A stretch of DNA of 64,000 nucleotides from Methylomonas koyamae (GCF_006483455.1 NZ_PPPU01000011.1:36427-100426); one strand, 5' to 3'. Positions 26,264 through 35,717 are shown, numbered from the stretch's first letter. Notes: generated from the letters alone by a model not told the origin. Translations and numbers: made by a program.

Positions 26264-29200
26264 TTATTCGGCCAATCCGTATCTTGCATCGCGACCATCG
26301 TTTCCGGGTCGAACCGAAGCAAAAAGACGGCGGGCGAAACTCAACAGGTCGTCGATCGCGGTGTAGGCTACCGGAATCACCACCAGACTCAGCGCGGTCG
26401 ATGTCAGCAAGCCGCCAATCACGGTAGTCGCCATCGGTGCCCGGAAACTCGGGTCCGCGCCCAGACCCAGCGCGATCGGCAGCATGCCGGCACCCATCGC
26501 GATCGTCGTCATCAGGATCGGTTGCACCCGCTTGCGGCAACTGTCGATCACCGCCTCCAGCCGGCTCAGGCCGTGTTCCCGGCGGGCAATCATCGCGTAT
26601 TCGACCAGCAGGATCGAGTTTTTGGTGACGACGCCCATCAGCATCAACAGCCCGATCACACTCGGCATCGCGAAGCTGCCGCCGGTCATCAGCAAGGCCA
26701 GAAAAGCCCCGCCCAGCGATAAGGGCAGCGCGCCGAGAATGGTCACCGGCTGACTGAAGTCGCCGAACAACAGTACCAGCACCACATAAATGCACAACAC
26801 GCCAATGGCCATCGCCCCGCCGAAACTGCCGAACAACTCGTTCATCCGTTGCGCATCGCCCGATTCTATCGTGCGCACGCTGGCCGGCAGATTTTGCAGC
26901 GTCGGCAATTGCATGGCCTCGGCCAGCACGTCGCCGACCGCCCGCTCGCCCAACTCGATGTCGAAGGTGGTATTGCGCATCCGGTCCAGCCGGTCGATTT
27001 GCTGCAAGCCGCCGGCCAGGCGAATGTCGGCCAGGGTGGCCAAACTGACGCTGCCGCCGCGTCCGGCCACCCGCAGTTGGCCGATTTCGTCCAGACTCCG
27101 GCGGACGGATTCGGCCAGCCGCACCCGAATCGGAATTTGCCGTTGCGGCAGATTCAGCTTGGCCATCACGTTGGAGTAATCGCCGTAACTGGCGACCCTC
27201 ACCACGTCGGCCAAGGCCTCGACCGTGACTCCCAATTCGGCGGCCTTGCCGAAATCCGGAGTGATTTGAATCTCCGGGCGTTGCAGGCTGGCGCTGGAGG
27301 TAATGTTCCCGAGACCGCGCAGTTGGCGCAACTCAAGCTCGACCGCATCGGCGGCCCGGCGCAAGGCTTGCGGATCGTCGCTGGCCAGCGTCAGTTGCAA
27401 TTTCTCACCGCTGCCGCCGGCACCGACGGCCACCCGCACGCCGGGCAGATCGGCCAGTTTCTCGCGAATCGCCGCCTCGACCGCCGCTTGTTTATACGGG
27501 CGTTCGGCGCGATCGCGCAAACTCAAGGTCAAGGTGGCATTGCGCACTTCGTAGTTGGTGGTCGCGGCATCCGCACCGCCGCCACCGCTACTGGAGACGC
27601 CGGCCGCGGTGAACACCTGGGTGACGTCGGGCAATTCGCGCAAGCGGCGTTCGGCCTCGACGGCGACACGGCGGGTTTGCGCCAGCGAACTGCCCGGCGG
27701 TAATTCCAACGAAACCTTGGTTTGACTGTTGTCGGCCGCCGGCACGAAGCCCTTGGGCAGCAAAGGCATCAGGCTCAAAGAAGCCACCACGAACACCACC
27801 ACGCCGACGCCGACCGTCATTCGATGGCTCAGGCACCACTCGACCACCCGCAGATAAATACGCATCATCGCGCTGTCGCCGCTATCGCGTTCCGGATGCG
27901 GCTTCAGTAAATAAGCCGCCATCATTGGCGTCAGCAAGCGCGCCACCAACAACGACGCCAGTACCGCGGCGGCGGCGGTCACGCCGAATTGGCGAAAGAA
28001 TTTGCCCGCTACGCCGCCCATGAACGCGGTCGGCAAGAACACCGCGACCAAGGTAAAGGTGGTGGCGATCACCGCGAAGCCGATTTCGTCGGCGGCGTCC
28101 ATCGCCGCTTGCAACGGCGTCTTGCCCATCCGCAAGTGGCGGACGATGTTTTCGATTTCGACGATGGCGTCGTCCACCAAAATCCCCACCACCAAGGCCA
28201 GGGCCAGCAGCGACAGAATGTTCAGGCTGAAGCCGAAATACCACATCGCCGCGAAGGTCGGCAAAATCGACAAGGGCAAGGCGACCGCCGCGACCAGCGT
28301 CGCCCGCCAATCCCGCAAAAACCACCAGACCACAATGACGGCCAGGAAGGCGCCTTCGTAGAGCAAATGCATGGAGCCGGTAAAGTTGTCTTCGACCGGC
28401 TGCACGGTGTCGAAGGCCTCGCGGATTTGCACTTGCGGATGCGCGGCGGCAAACTCGGCCAACGCCGCGCGTACCGCTTCCGCCACGGTGACTTCGCTGG
28501 TGCCTTTGTTGCGGACGATGTCGAAGCCAACCACCGGCTTGCCGTCCAAGGTCGCGTAGGTGGAACGCTCGGCGATGGTATCGCTGATGTCGGCGATTTG
28601 GTCCAGTTTGATGTGGCTGCCGTTGCTCAGCGGAATGTCCAGGTTGCGCAGCTCGCCGGCCGTCGCCACCCGACCCATGGTGCGCACCGCTTGCACGCCG
28701 CCGCCGATATCGCCGCGGCCGCCGGACGCGTCCTGCTGAACCTTCTTCAGTTGCGTCGCCACCTCGCTGACCAGCGCGCCCAAGCCCGCCATCCGCACCG
28801 GGTCCAGGTCAACGTGCACCTCGCGATCGACGCCACCGGTGCGGGTGACCTTGCCGACGCCGGTCACCGCCAACAAGTGCTTGCTGACGTCGTTATCGAC
28901 GAACCACGACAAGGCCGCTTCGTCCATGTTTTCGGCGCTGACCACGTAGGTCAAAATCGCGCCGCCGGCGGTCGTGGTCTTAGAGACGATGGGCGCCGCC
29001 ATCGCCGACGGCAATTCCGAGCGGGCACCGTCCACCGCGTTGCGCACCTGATTCAGCGCCTCCTCGGAATTTTTATCGATGTTGAACTCGACCTTGATCG
29101 AAACCGAACCGTCGGTGATCGTGGTGCGCACGTGCTCGACGCCGCCGATCGCGGCGATCTTGTCTTCGATCTTGCGCGCCACTTCGGTTTCCAATTGCGC

Positions 29201-29368
29201 CGGCGCCGCGCCTTCCAGAGTAGCGGCGACGGTGATGGTCGGCACTTCGATGTCCGGAAAGTTTTGTTTGCCTAATTGCTTGAGACCCATGCCGCCCAAA
29301 ATCGATAACACCACGAACAACAATATACTGGGCACCGGCGTACGGATGGCCCATGCGGAAAAATTCAT
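26264..29368 (-). CDS. RND multidrug efflux transporter, inner-membrane subunit
   Basis: The protein has 1034 residues, the normal length for HAE-1 family pumps. It begins MNFSAWAIRTPVPSILLFVV, a typical first transmembrane helix. The proton-relay Asp pair sits in GILVDDAIVEIEN in helix 4. Two large periplasmic loops follow helices 1 and 7, and the C-terminal half repeats the pattern (LMGVVTKNSILLVEYAMIA). It pumps drugs or lipophilic compounds out by proton antiport, together with the periplasmic adaptor and outer-membrane channel encoded directly upstream. It is last in a four-gene operon, 114 bases after the adaptor gene; a GGCGGATATCCGCC palindrome (29455-29468) lies in that gap. Specificity cannot be read from sequence. 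Confidence 0.95.
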   Translation of the reverse strand: MNFSAWAIRTPVPSILLFVVLSILGGMGLKQLGKQNFPDIEVPTITVAATLEGAAPAQLETEVARKIEDKIAAIGGVEHVRTTITDGSVSIKVEFNIDKNSEEALNQVRNAVDGARSELPSAMAAPIVSKTTTAGGAILTYVVSAENMDEAALSWFVDNDVSKHLLAVTGVGKVTRTGGVDREVHVDLDPVRMAGLGALVSEVATQLKKVQQDASGGRGDIGGGVQAVRTMGRVATAGELRNLDIPLSNGSHIKLDQIADISDTIAERSTYATLDGKPVVGFDIVRNKGTSEVTVAEAVRAALAEFAAAHPQVQIREAFDTVQPVEDNFTGSMHLLYEGAFLAVIVVWWFLRDWRATLVAAVALPLSILPTFAAMWYFGFSLNILSLLALALVVGILVDDAIVEIENIVRHLRMGKTPLQAAMDAADEIGFAVIATTFTLVAVFLPTAFMGGVAGKFFRQFGVTAAAAVLASLLVARLLTPMMAAYLLKPHPERDSGDSAMMRIYLRVVEWCLSHRMTVGVGVVVFVVASLSLMPLLPKGFVPAADNSQTKVSLELPPGSSLAQTRRVAVEAERRLRELPDVTQVFTAAGVSSSGGGGADAATTNYEVRNATLTLSLRDRAERPYKQAAVEAAIREKLADLPGVRVAVGAGGSGEKLQLTLASDDPQALRRAADAVELELRQLRGLGNITSSASLQRPEIQITPDFGKAAELGVTVEALADVVRVASYGDYSNVMAKLNLPQRQIPIRVRLAESVRRSLDEIGQLRVAGRGGSVSLATLADIRLAGGLQQIDRLDRMRNTTFDIELGERAVGDVLAEAMQLPTLQNLPASVRTIESGDAQRMNELFGSFGGAMAIGVLCIYVVLVLLFGDFSQPVTILGALPLSLGGAFLALLMTGGSFAMPSVIGLLMLMGVVTKNSILLVEYAMIARREHGLSRLEAVIDSCRKRVQPILMTTIAMGAGMLPIALGLGADPSFRAPMATTVIGGLLTSTALSLVVIPVAYTAIDDLLSFARRLFASVRPGNDGRDARYGLAE

Positions 29369-29482
29369 GATTTTGCTCCCGCGCCCGAAACCGCTCGATG
29401 CGGCGCTTGGGCGCTAGTCTATGGCGATGTGCTAGACAGCGCCGGTTTAAGAGTGGCGGATATCCGCCCCGTTCGTCGGTTG

Positions 29483-30598
29483 TCAGGGGGCGACGCTGAC
29501 GATGTCGCCGTCCTTTAAAAATGCGCCGCCGCCGGCAACCAAATGGGCATCGCCGGCAATGCCCTCGCGGATTTCCACCCAGTCGCCGACCCGGCGGCCG
29601 GTCACCACGTTGCGCTGTATCACCGTTTGAGTCCCGGTGGCGACCGAGGATTCGGCGATTTCGAACAAATAATCGCGACCGTCCCGTAACACCAGCGCGG
29701 TCTGCGGCACGACCAAGGCAGCCTGTTCGCCGACGGCGATGCTGCCTTGCAAATACATGCCCGGTTTGGCGGCGGCGCTGGGAATATCGACGTAAACCAG
29801 CGCGTTGCGGGTAGCGTCGTCCACGGTCGGCGCGGTCATCCGCACAGTGCCGCTCACCCGGCCGCCGTCCGCCAAGCTCAATTCAACGGTTTGGCCGGGC
29901 CGAATTTGGGCGAGCTGCTGGGCGTTGACCTCGGCCCGCCACTCAACCCGTCCCTGCCGCACCAGCCGGAACAACTCGGTCCCCGCTGTCACCACATCAC
30001 CCAAGCCGGCGCTACGCGCCGAAATCACGCCGTCGTCCGAGGCAACGATGTGGGTCTGGCGCAAGCGAATCCGCTGGTTTTCCAATTCGGCTTCCGCCAA
30101 GGCCAGATCGGCGCGGGCGGTTTGTTCGGCGATCACGTATTCGTCGATTTTCTGCGACGATAGCGCGCCGCTGTCTTGAATTTCGCGGGCGCGGGCGGCG
30201 TCGGCGCGGGCCTTGGCCAAATTCGCCCGGCTTTTATCGACGCTGGCTTGTTGCTTGTGCAGTTCGGCAACGACGGTGTCGTCGGCCAACACCGCCAAAT
30301 CCTGACCGCGCTTGACCCGGTCGCCAACATCGACCAAGACTTGCTTGATGCGCAAACTGCCGATTTCGGCGCCGATTTTGGCTTCCTGCCAAGCCGCTAC
30401 CGCGCCGTTGACCTTGATCGTGGTCGGCCAGTCTTGCCGGCTCGGCGTCAGCGTTTCCACGGCCAGCACCGCCTTGGTTTTGGCGACAACCTCAGCCGGC
30501 GCCGGTTTGGCGGCGAATGCCAGCACGGCGATGCTCAAACCGGCCAGCGTCAGGCCGACAAACCAGGTTTTAAGGTGTAGCGTTTGCCGTATCTTCAT
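29483..30598 (-). CDS. RND efflux periplasmic adaptor (membrane fusion protein)
   Basis: The protein has 371 residues from the ATG at 30598, which has GAGGAA a few bases upstream and overlaps the stop of the channel gene in ATGA. An N-terminal membrane anchor or signal (residues 10-31, LTLAGLSIAVLAFAAKPAPA) is followed by a split biotinyl-lipoyl domain (WQEAKIGAEIGSLRIKQVLV ... TVELSLADGGRVSG), a coiled-coil hairpin rich in Ala, Lys and Glu (about 105-170) and beta-barrel and membrane-proximal domains. It bridges the inner-membrane pump and the outer-membrane channel. A start 57 bases upstream is also open but lies within the channel gene. Confidence 0.93.
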   Translation of the reverse strand: MKIRQTLHLKTWFVGLTLAGLSIAVLAFAAKPAPAEVVAKTKAVLAVETLTPSRQDWPTTIKVNGAVAAWQEAKIGAEIGSLRIKQVLVDVGDRVKRGQDLAVLADDTVVAELHKQQASVDKSRANLAKARADAARAREIQDSGALSSQKIDEYVIAEQTARADLALAEAELENQRIRLRQTHIVASDDGVISARSAGLGDVVTAGTELFRLVRQGRVEWRAEVNAQQLAQIRPGQTVELSLADGGRVSGTVRMTAPTVDDATRNALVYVDIPSAAAKPGMYLQGSIAVGEQAALVVPQTALVLRDGRDYLFEIAESSVATGTQTVIQRNVVTGRRVGDWVEIREGIAGDAHLVAGGGAFLKDGDIVSVAP

Positions 30599-32061
30599 AA
30601 TTGTTCCTCGTGCCGGGCGTCGCCGACGCTCAATTGCGTATCCTGGGCGCGCCATCCGCCACCCAGAGCCTTGTAAAGTGCGATCCAGTACTGCACGCGA
30701 TTTTGTTGTTGAGTGATAAGGCTGATTTCCTGCGCGATCATCTGCCCGCGCGCGTCTTCCAACGACAGCAGACTCAAGCCGCCGGCCCGCCAGTTCTGCT
30801 CGGACGCTTGAAAATACCGGCGATATTGTTCGGCGCTACGGGCTTCGACGCTTTCGCGTTGCTCGGCGCCGCTCAGATTAACCAAGGCTTGCTCGACCTC
30901 CTTGACCGCGGCGCGAATGTCGCTCCGGTACGTGGCCAGCGCGCCGGCATAGGCGGCTTCGGCACTATCGACCTTGGAGCGCAATTCGCCGCCGTCGAAG
31001 ATCGGCAAGCTCACGGTCGGGCCGATCGACCAGGTGTTGCTGCTCAGGGTCAAGCCGGTGGTTTCGGTTTTGCGCTTGCCGATCGAACCGGTCAGGCTGA
31101 CGCTGGGATAGCGCTTGGCGACCGCGTTGCCGATGTCGGCGCTGGCCGCCGCCAGCTTGCGCTCGTCGGCGGCCAGATCAGGACGCTGAGTCAACAGATC
31201 GGCCGGCACGCTATCCACCCGGAATTGGGTCGGGGTCGGTATGCCGCCGCCACGATCCAACCAAGCGCGCAACTCGGCCTCGGCCAGACCGGTCAACGCC
31301 ACCAAGGCCTTGACCGTGTTGTCGCACTCGACGCGTTGGGCGATCAGACTGGATTCGCTGGCGTGCAGGCTGGCCTCGGCCAAAACCGCGTCGGCGGGCG
31401 ACGAAAAGCCTGCATGAGCCAGAGTGCCGGTCAGGCGGGCAGTATCCTGCTTTGAGTCAATTGCGTTTTGATAGGCCGCCGCGGTCAGTTGGCAGGCCCG
31501 GTAACCGACGTAATCGCTCGCCACTTCCGCCGCCAAACTCACTTTAGCGTTGTGCAATGCCAATTCAGCCGCATCCAGCCGGGCCTGCTCGGCTTGGCGA
31601 CCGAAGGCGAATTTGCCGAACAAATCCAGTTCCCAACTGGCGTCCAGACTGCCGGACAGAAGTTGGGTAATCCCGCTGTTGAACCCAGTGCCGATAGCAC
31701 CGCTGGTTTGGCCGTTGATACCGTTGGAGGTGCCGCCCTTGGACCGGCTGAACGCGCCATTTGCCGTCAGGCCGGGCATGCCGCCCGCCTCCGCGCCGGC
31801 CAGACTGGCGCGCGCCGAAGCGATGCTCGCCACGGCTTGATCCAGCGTCGGATTATCCTGTTCGGCGGCCTGCAGCAAGCGGGTCAACACCGGATCGTTG
31901 AACTGGCGCCACCAGTCCAGCCGTTCCGCCGCGCCGTCGGCCTCGGTGCGTCGAACTTGCCATTGCGCCGGCGTGTCGACAGCCGGCCGAACGTAATCGG
32001 GAAACACGCTGCAGCCGGCCAGCGCGCCGCCGGCCAATATGGTCATGATCGCGGCCTTCAT
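30595..32061 (-). CDS. Outer-membrane efflux lipoprotein, NodT/OprM family
   Basis: The protein has 488 residues from the ATG at 32061, which has a GGAGG-type site and overlaps the tetR stop (ATGA). A lipoprotein signal ends in the lipobox LAGC (MTILAGGALAGCSVFPDY). Two repeated OEP domains follow, with the family landmarks DWWRQFNDPVLTRLLQAAE, ASWELDLFGKF, SVPADLLTQRPDLAADE, SLPIFDGGELRSKV and a late Gln-rich helix. It forms the trimeric outer-membrane exit duct of the pump. Having it before the adaptor and pump genes is a less common order than adaptor-pump-channel. Confidence 0.93.
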   Translation of the reverse strand: MKAAIMTILAGGALAGCSVFPDYVRPAVDTPAQWQVRRTEADGAAERLDWWRQFNDPVLTRLLQAAEQDNPTLDQAVASIASARASLAGAEAGGMPGLTANGAFSRSKGGTSNGINGQTSGAIGTGFNSGITQLLSGSLDASWELDLFGKFAFGRQAEQARLDAAELALHNAKVSLAAEVASDYVGYRACQLTAAAYQNAIDSKQDTARLTGTLAHAGFSSPADAVLAEASLHASESSLIAQRVECDNTVKALVALTGLAEAELRAWLDRGGGIPTPTQFRVDSVPADLLTQRPDLAADERKLAAASADIGNAVAKRYPSVSLTGSIGKRKTETTGLTLSSNTWSIGPTVSLPIFDGGELRSKVDSAEAAYAGALATYRSDIRAAVKEVEQALVNLSGAEQRESVEARSAEQYRRYFQASEQNWRAGGLSLLSLEDARGQMIAQEISLITQQQNRVQYWIALYKALGGGWRAQDTQLSVGDARHEEQL

Positions 32062-32711
32062 GACGGCCTCCGGCCGGCGATACCGTATAAAAACACCTGC
32101 ACTACGAATTCGACGTGGGCGCGAGCATCCCAATCTGTTTCCAGAATGCCGAACAAGGCTTTGTTTCGCGGTTCGGCAATCAACATTTCCAAAAACAAGG
32201 CCGCCGCCGGCTCGAACTCCGCTGCCGACAGCACGGTATCCCCGGCGTGCCGGTGCAGGTAAGCGGCGATCATCTCTTGAATGCGCTTGGGGCCGGTGTT
32301 CTTGATCAGTTCACTCAGTTCCGGAAACCGGCAGGCTTCGGCGACGCCCATCCGGTAAAACGAGATCATGTCGGCCTGCATGACTTTGCCCAGCAGCTTT
32401 TCGCCGAGCGCGATCAAGCCGTCGCGGCACGCCAGATGCTCCAAATTTTCGATACCTTGCATTTCGGAAATGTCGGTTTCGACCAGCCTATCGACTGACG
32501 CCAGCATTAGCTCGGCCTTGTTTTTATAGCGTTCGTAAATGGTCCGGGTCGAAACCCCGGCCGCCGCCGCGATTTTGGCGATACTGGCGGCGGCATAGCC
32601 CTCGCGCATGAACTGTACCAGCGCCTGATCCAGCAAATGATCGTTGCGCTCGGCTTCGGTACCGGCTTTCGGCCTACCCACTTTAGGTTTGTTCGTCGTT
32701 TCCGCTGCCAT
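32058..32711 (-). CDS. TetR-family transcriptional regulator
   Basis: The protein has 217 residues from the ATG at 32711, with GGAG upstream. After a basic N-terminus comes a TetR DNA-binding domain (ALVQFMREGYAAASIAKIAAAAG, then VSTRTIYERYKNKAELM), and the rest is a helical ligand and dimer domain with a TetR C-terminal region of the AefR/AcrR type. It is the first gene of the efflux operon and overlaps the channel gene. Autoregulated repression of the whole operon, released by an effector, is the expected mode; the palindrome 24 bases upstream of its start is the likely operator. Confidence 0.92.
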   Translation of the reverse strand: MAAETTNKPKVGRPKAGTEAERNDHLLDQALVQFMREGYAAASIAKIAAAAGVSTRTIYERYKNKAELMLASVDRLVETDISEMQGIENLEHLACRDGLIALGEKLLGKVMQADMISFYRMGVAEACRFPELSELIKNTGPKRIQEMIAAYLHRHAGDTVLSAAEFEPAAALFLEMLIAEPRNKALFGILETDWDARAHVEFVVQVFLYGIAGRRPS

Positions 32712-32734
32712 CGTCTGCTCCGGTAAATAAAAAT

Positions 32735-32749
32735 AAAACGTTTCGTTTT
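32735..32749. promoter_or_regulatory. Putative TetR operator
   Basis: The perfect palindrome AAAACG-TTT-CGTTTT lies in an A/T-rich stretch 24 bases before the tetR start codon. A TTGCCA hexamer further upstream on the minus strand could serve as a -35 box. Size and position suit a TetR dimer blocking transcription of the operon. Confidence 0.5.
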
Positions 32750-33127
32750 TATTATTTCCGAACAAACTCTGTTTGGCAAGCACCACATCGAAATATTTAT
32801 CACTGTTTCTGAACCTTATGCAGTGGAACGGCGACTAATCGGCTTTAGCGATGAATCCGGAAAGCATTGCGGAGGGAGGGAGGTGCGAAGTTCATGCGCA
32901 GGAAGGGCTATTCGAGAACCGAGCGCTGATTTCTGAGCAGCAAAAACACGGGCGATTTTTTACCTGAAAAACTCGAACGGCTCAGGTGGCGCAAATCCGG
33001 AGCAAAACGCCCCTACGCCAAACCATTTGCCGACTCTGATTTGCCATCTGGCGGTCAGCGCAGGCGCGGTGCGTTGGACCTTGATCGGTAAAACAGTAAG
33101 GCCGGATATCTACAACCGGACTGAAAA
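32750..33127. other. Intergenic region between the efflux and eut operons
   Basis: About 380 bases hold the upstream part of the tetR promoter region and the 3' flank of eutC. A purine-rich GGAGGGAGGGAGG run lies near 32873. I see no gene, tRNA or convincing terminator. Confidence 0.45.
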
Positions 33128-33913
33128 TTAACTCAAGGGCTTGAGGTTGGCGCGACCCGGAGCGGCCGCAATAGCGATATCGTTAGTATCGTCTTTCAAC
33201 GCCACGCCGGACAGTTGCCGCTGTAACGCTTGGCAGCTCAGATAAGCCAATTTGGCCGCCGCAGCGGTGTAGCTCATGCCTGCGGGTGGGCGAATATTGG
33301 AAAGACAATTGCGTTCGGCGTCGGTGCGACCCGGTTGCGGGGCGTAGGTCAAGTAAATGCCCAGACTGTCCGCCGCACTCAGACCCGGCCGTTCGCCGAC
33401 GACAATCACCGCCAGTTTCGCCCCCAGCAAAGCGCCGATTTCGTCGGCGACCGCGACCCGCGCGTCCGGCACCAGGCAGATCGGGCCCAAGCTCAGCGAA
33501 CACTTGGCGTAGGCCGCGACTATCGCCGCCAATAGCGCTAGGCCGTGCTGTTCGACGGCGGCTGAGGACAAGCCGTTGGTTACGACCAGCGCAACATCCG
33601 CGGCCGGCAAGTCCAGTTTTTGCAAGCTGTCGCGGCTAGTCTGGTCCAGGACGCGGCCGAGATCGGGCCGTTGTAGATAATGCTGCCGGCTGTGGATCGG
33701 CGTTGCCAAGCGCAAGGTTTGCCAACCCGTTGCCGCCAAAGCCTCGGCAAAATCGCCGACTTGCCAGGGCTGATGCACTGCGTCCCGCGCCAGCGCGTGG
33801 GCCAGTTGGAATTCGAGTTGCGCCGCGGTCGGCGTGGCGCAGCCGGCCCGGCCCTGGCCGATGCGGGCCTGAGTGTAACGCCGGAGTTCGAACCAGGGGT
33901 CGGGCGCGGACAT
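33128..33913 (-). CDS. eutC: Ethanolamine ammonia-lyase, small subunit EutC
   Basis: The protein has 261 residues, the family length. Its landmarks include RIGQGRAGCATPTAAQLEFQ at the start, ALVVTNGLSSAAVEQHG, VGERPGLSAADSLGIYLTY (cobalamin contact region) and the late DAERNCLSNIRPPAGMSY. With EutB it forms the adenosylcobalamin-dependent enzyme that turns ethanolamine into acetaldehyde and ammonia. The ATG overlaps the eutB stop by one base (TAATG), so both subunits are made in step. No ethanolamine permease, EutA reactivase or shell-protein gene is adjacent. Confidence 0.95.
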   Translation of the reverse strand: MSAPDPWFELRRYTQARIGQGRAGCATPTAAQLEFQLAHALARDAVHQPWQVGDFAEALAATGWQTLRLATPIHSRQHYLQRPDLGRVLDQTSRDSLQKLDLPAADVALVVTNGLSSAAVEQHGLALLAAIVAAYAKCSLSLGPICLVPDARVAVADEIGALLGAKLAVIVVGERPGLSAADSLGIYLTYAPQPGRTDAERNCLSNIRPPAGMSYTAAAAKLAYLSCQALQRQLSGVALKDDTNDIAIAAAPGRANLKPLS

Positions 33914-35292
33914 TATTCGAGCAAGGCCGCGAACCGGCTCAACAACGGGGCTTTGGCACGCAAGTCCGCCAGCCGGTTCTCGCCGTCGAAAATGCCCATC
34001 CGCTCCAGCCAGGCTTCGAATTCCGGCGCCGGCCGCAAGCCCAGCACTTGGCGCAGATATAAGGCATCGTGAAACGAGGTGCTCTGGTAAGCCAGCATCA
34101 CGTCGTCGGCGCCGGGTATGCCCATAATGAAATTGCAGCCGGCGACGCCGAGCAAGGTCAATAAGTTGTCCATATCGTTCTGGTCGGCTTCGGCGTGGTT
34201 GGTGTAGCAGACGTCGCAGCCCATCGGCAGGCCGAGCAATTTGCCGCAGAAGTGGTCTTCCAAGCCGGCGCGGAGGATTTGTTTGCCGTCGTACAGATAT
34301 TCCGGGCCGATGAAGCCGACCACGGTATTGACCAGCAACGGCGAGAACTCGCGCGCCACGGCGTAAGCCCGCGCCTCGCAGGTTTGGGCGTCGACGCCGT
34401 GGTGGGCGTTGGCGGACAGCGCGCTACCCTGGCCGGTTTCGAAATACATCACCTGATTGCCGACCTCGCCTCGGTTCAGCGCTTCGGCCATCGCTTTGGC
34501 CTCACCCAACAGCGCCAGATCGATACCGAAACTACGGTTGGCCGCCTCGGTGCCGGCGATGGATTGGAACACCAGGTCGACAGGTGCGCCGCGTTGCATC
34601 AACTCCATTGCCGTCGTCACGTGGCACAGTACGCAGGACTGGGTCGGAATTTGGTAACGGCCGATTGCGTCGTCGAGCAATTCCAGTAAGGTGCGCACGT
34701 TGTGCAGATTGTCGGTGGCCGGATTGATGCCGATCACCGCATCGCCGCTACCGTAAAGCAAACCGTCGATGATGCTGGCGGCGATGCCGCGCGGGTCGTC
34801 GGTCGGGTGGTTGGGTTGCAAGCGGGTCGATAGGCGCCCGGCCAAACCCAGCGTGTTGCGAAACCGGCTGACCACGCGAAGGCGGCGCGCTACCGCGATC
34901 AAATCCTGATTTCGCATGATCTTGCTGACCGCCGCCACCATTTCCGGCGTCAAGCCGGCGGCCAAAGCCGTCAGGTCGCCGGTATCGGCCAACAGCCAGT
35001 CGCGGAATTCGCCGACCGACAACGCCGCCACCGGTGCAAAGGCCGCCGGATCGTGACGTTCCAGAATCAATCGGCTGACCTCGTCGCGTTCCGGCGGAAT
35101 CAAGGGTTGCTCCAGAAACTCGCTCAGCGGCACATCGGCCAGAATTTGCTGGGCGACGGCGCGCTCGAATTCCGATTCTGCCGCCAATCCGGCCAATTCG
35201 TCGGCCGCCCGTCTGGGCGAGGCCTTGGCCATCAAGGTACGCAGATCGGCGAAACGGACGCTTCTGCCGTGTACGGTTGCCGAGTGTTGCAT
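33913..35292 (-). CDS. eutB: Ethanolamine ammonia-lyase, large subunit EutB
   Basis: The protein has 459 residues, matching the roughly 450-residue EutB family. Typical stretches are FRNTLGLAGRLSTRLQPNHP, GDAVIGINPATDNLHNVRTL, TQSCVLCHVTT, YFETGQGSALSANAHHGVD and CDVCYTNHAEADQNDMDN. This is the TIM-barrel catalytic chain that binds ethanolamine and, with EutC, adenosylcobalamin. It is the first gene of a two-gene eutBC operon and is divergent from the small gene at 35483. The set is a cytoplasmic eutBC arrangement like that of organisms using ethanolamine as a nitrogen source rather than in a microcompartment. Confidence 0.96.
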   Translation of the reverse strand: MQHSATVHGRSVRFADLRTLMAKASPRRAADELAGLAAESEFERAVAQQILADVPLSEFLEQPLIPPERDEVSRLILERHDPAAFAPVAALSVGEFRDWLLADTGDLTALAAGLTPEMVAAVSKIMRNQDLIAVARRLRVVSRFRNTLGLAGRLSTRLQPNHPTDDPRGIAASIIDGLLYGSGDAVIGINPATDNLHNVRTLLELLDDAIGRYQIPTQSCVLCHVTTAMELMQRGAPVDLVFQSIAGTEAANRSFGIDLALLGEAKAMAEALNRGEVGNQVMYFETGQGSALSANAHHGVDAQTCEARAYAVAREFSPLLVNTVVGFIGPEYLYDGKQILRAGLEDHFCGKLLGLPMGCDVCYTNHAEADQNDMDNLLTLLGVAGCNFIMGIPGADDVMLAYQSTSFHDALYLRQVLGLRPAPEFEAWLERMGIFDGENRLADLRAKAPLLSRFAALLE

Positions 35293-35434
35293 GGTCGAGC
35301 GGCCGCGGCCGGAAGTTGAAGATACCGATCGAGGATACGTCGGCCAGATGACCGATTTATGACAGCGGCCATTTCCGGCATGCTGCCAACGCTAACAAAT
35401 TTGTAATATTTCCCGATTAAACTGGAATAAGATT

Positions 35435-35453
35435 CGGCCCGGCAGTCGGGCCG
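35435..35453. promoter_or_regulatory. Hairpin between divergent genes
   Basis: CGGCCCG (35435-35441) pairs perfectly with CGGGCCG (35447-35453) over a 5-base loop, ending 29 bases before the ATG of the gene at 35483. It may be an mRNA leader structure or a protein-binding palindrome in the divergent eutB promoter region. No T run follows. Confidence 0.3.
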
Positions 35454-35482
35454 GCTTACTTGACCACTTCCGGATTTATTCG

Positions 35483-35695
35483 ATGACTGACACCAACACC
35501 ACTTCTCCAACCCTGACCATAGGCGACAAAACCCACCCGATCGACAGCCTTAGCGAGCTTGCCAAAGCGCAACTGGCCAATCTGCAAATCGTCGACGCCG
35601 AGATTCAGCGGCTGCAACAACAATTGGGCATCGCCCAAGTCGCGCGGGAAACCTTTCTGACCACGCTGCAAACCGAATTCGCCAAATTGGGTTAA
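35483..35695 (+). CDS. Small DUF6447-like protein
   Basis: The protein has 70 residues. The layout matches what I recall of DUF6447: a short beta-rich start (TLTIGDKTHPIDSLSELAKA) and then one long amphipathic helix (QLANLQIVDAEIQRLQQQLG and onward) likely to form a coiled coil. There is no signal peptide or membrane segment. It lies 22 bases before an endonuclease/exonuclease/phosphatase-fold gene on the same strand, so the two are probably co-transcribed. Function is unknown. Confidence 0.75.
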   Translation: MTDTNTTSPTLTIGDKTHPIDSLSELAKAQLANLQIVDAEIQRLQQQLGIAQVARETFLTTLQTEFAKLG

Positions 35696-35717
35696 ACCGT
35701 TTTCGGCTGGAGCGGCG

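Noticed and set aside
27989..29275. A 428-residue plus-strand frame opposite the RND pump gene
   Set aside because: It is His, Arg and Gln rich without domains, antisense to a clearly conserved transporter. It is a shadow of codon bias.
29455..29468. GGCGGATATCCGCC palindrome between adaptor and pump genes
   Set aside because: It is a perfect palindrome but short, inside an operon gap with no promoter elements; too little to call a site.
33913..35292. Ethanolamine microcompartment locus
   Set aside because: Only eutB and eutC are present; no shell-protein, aldehyde dehydrogenase or eutA gene flanks them.
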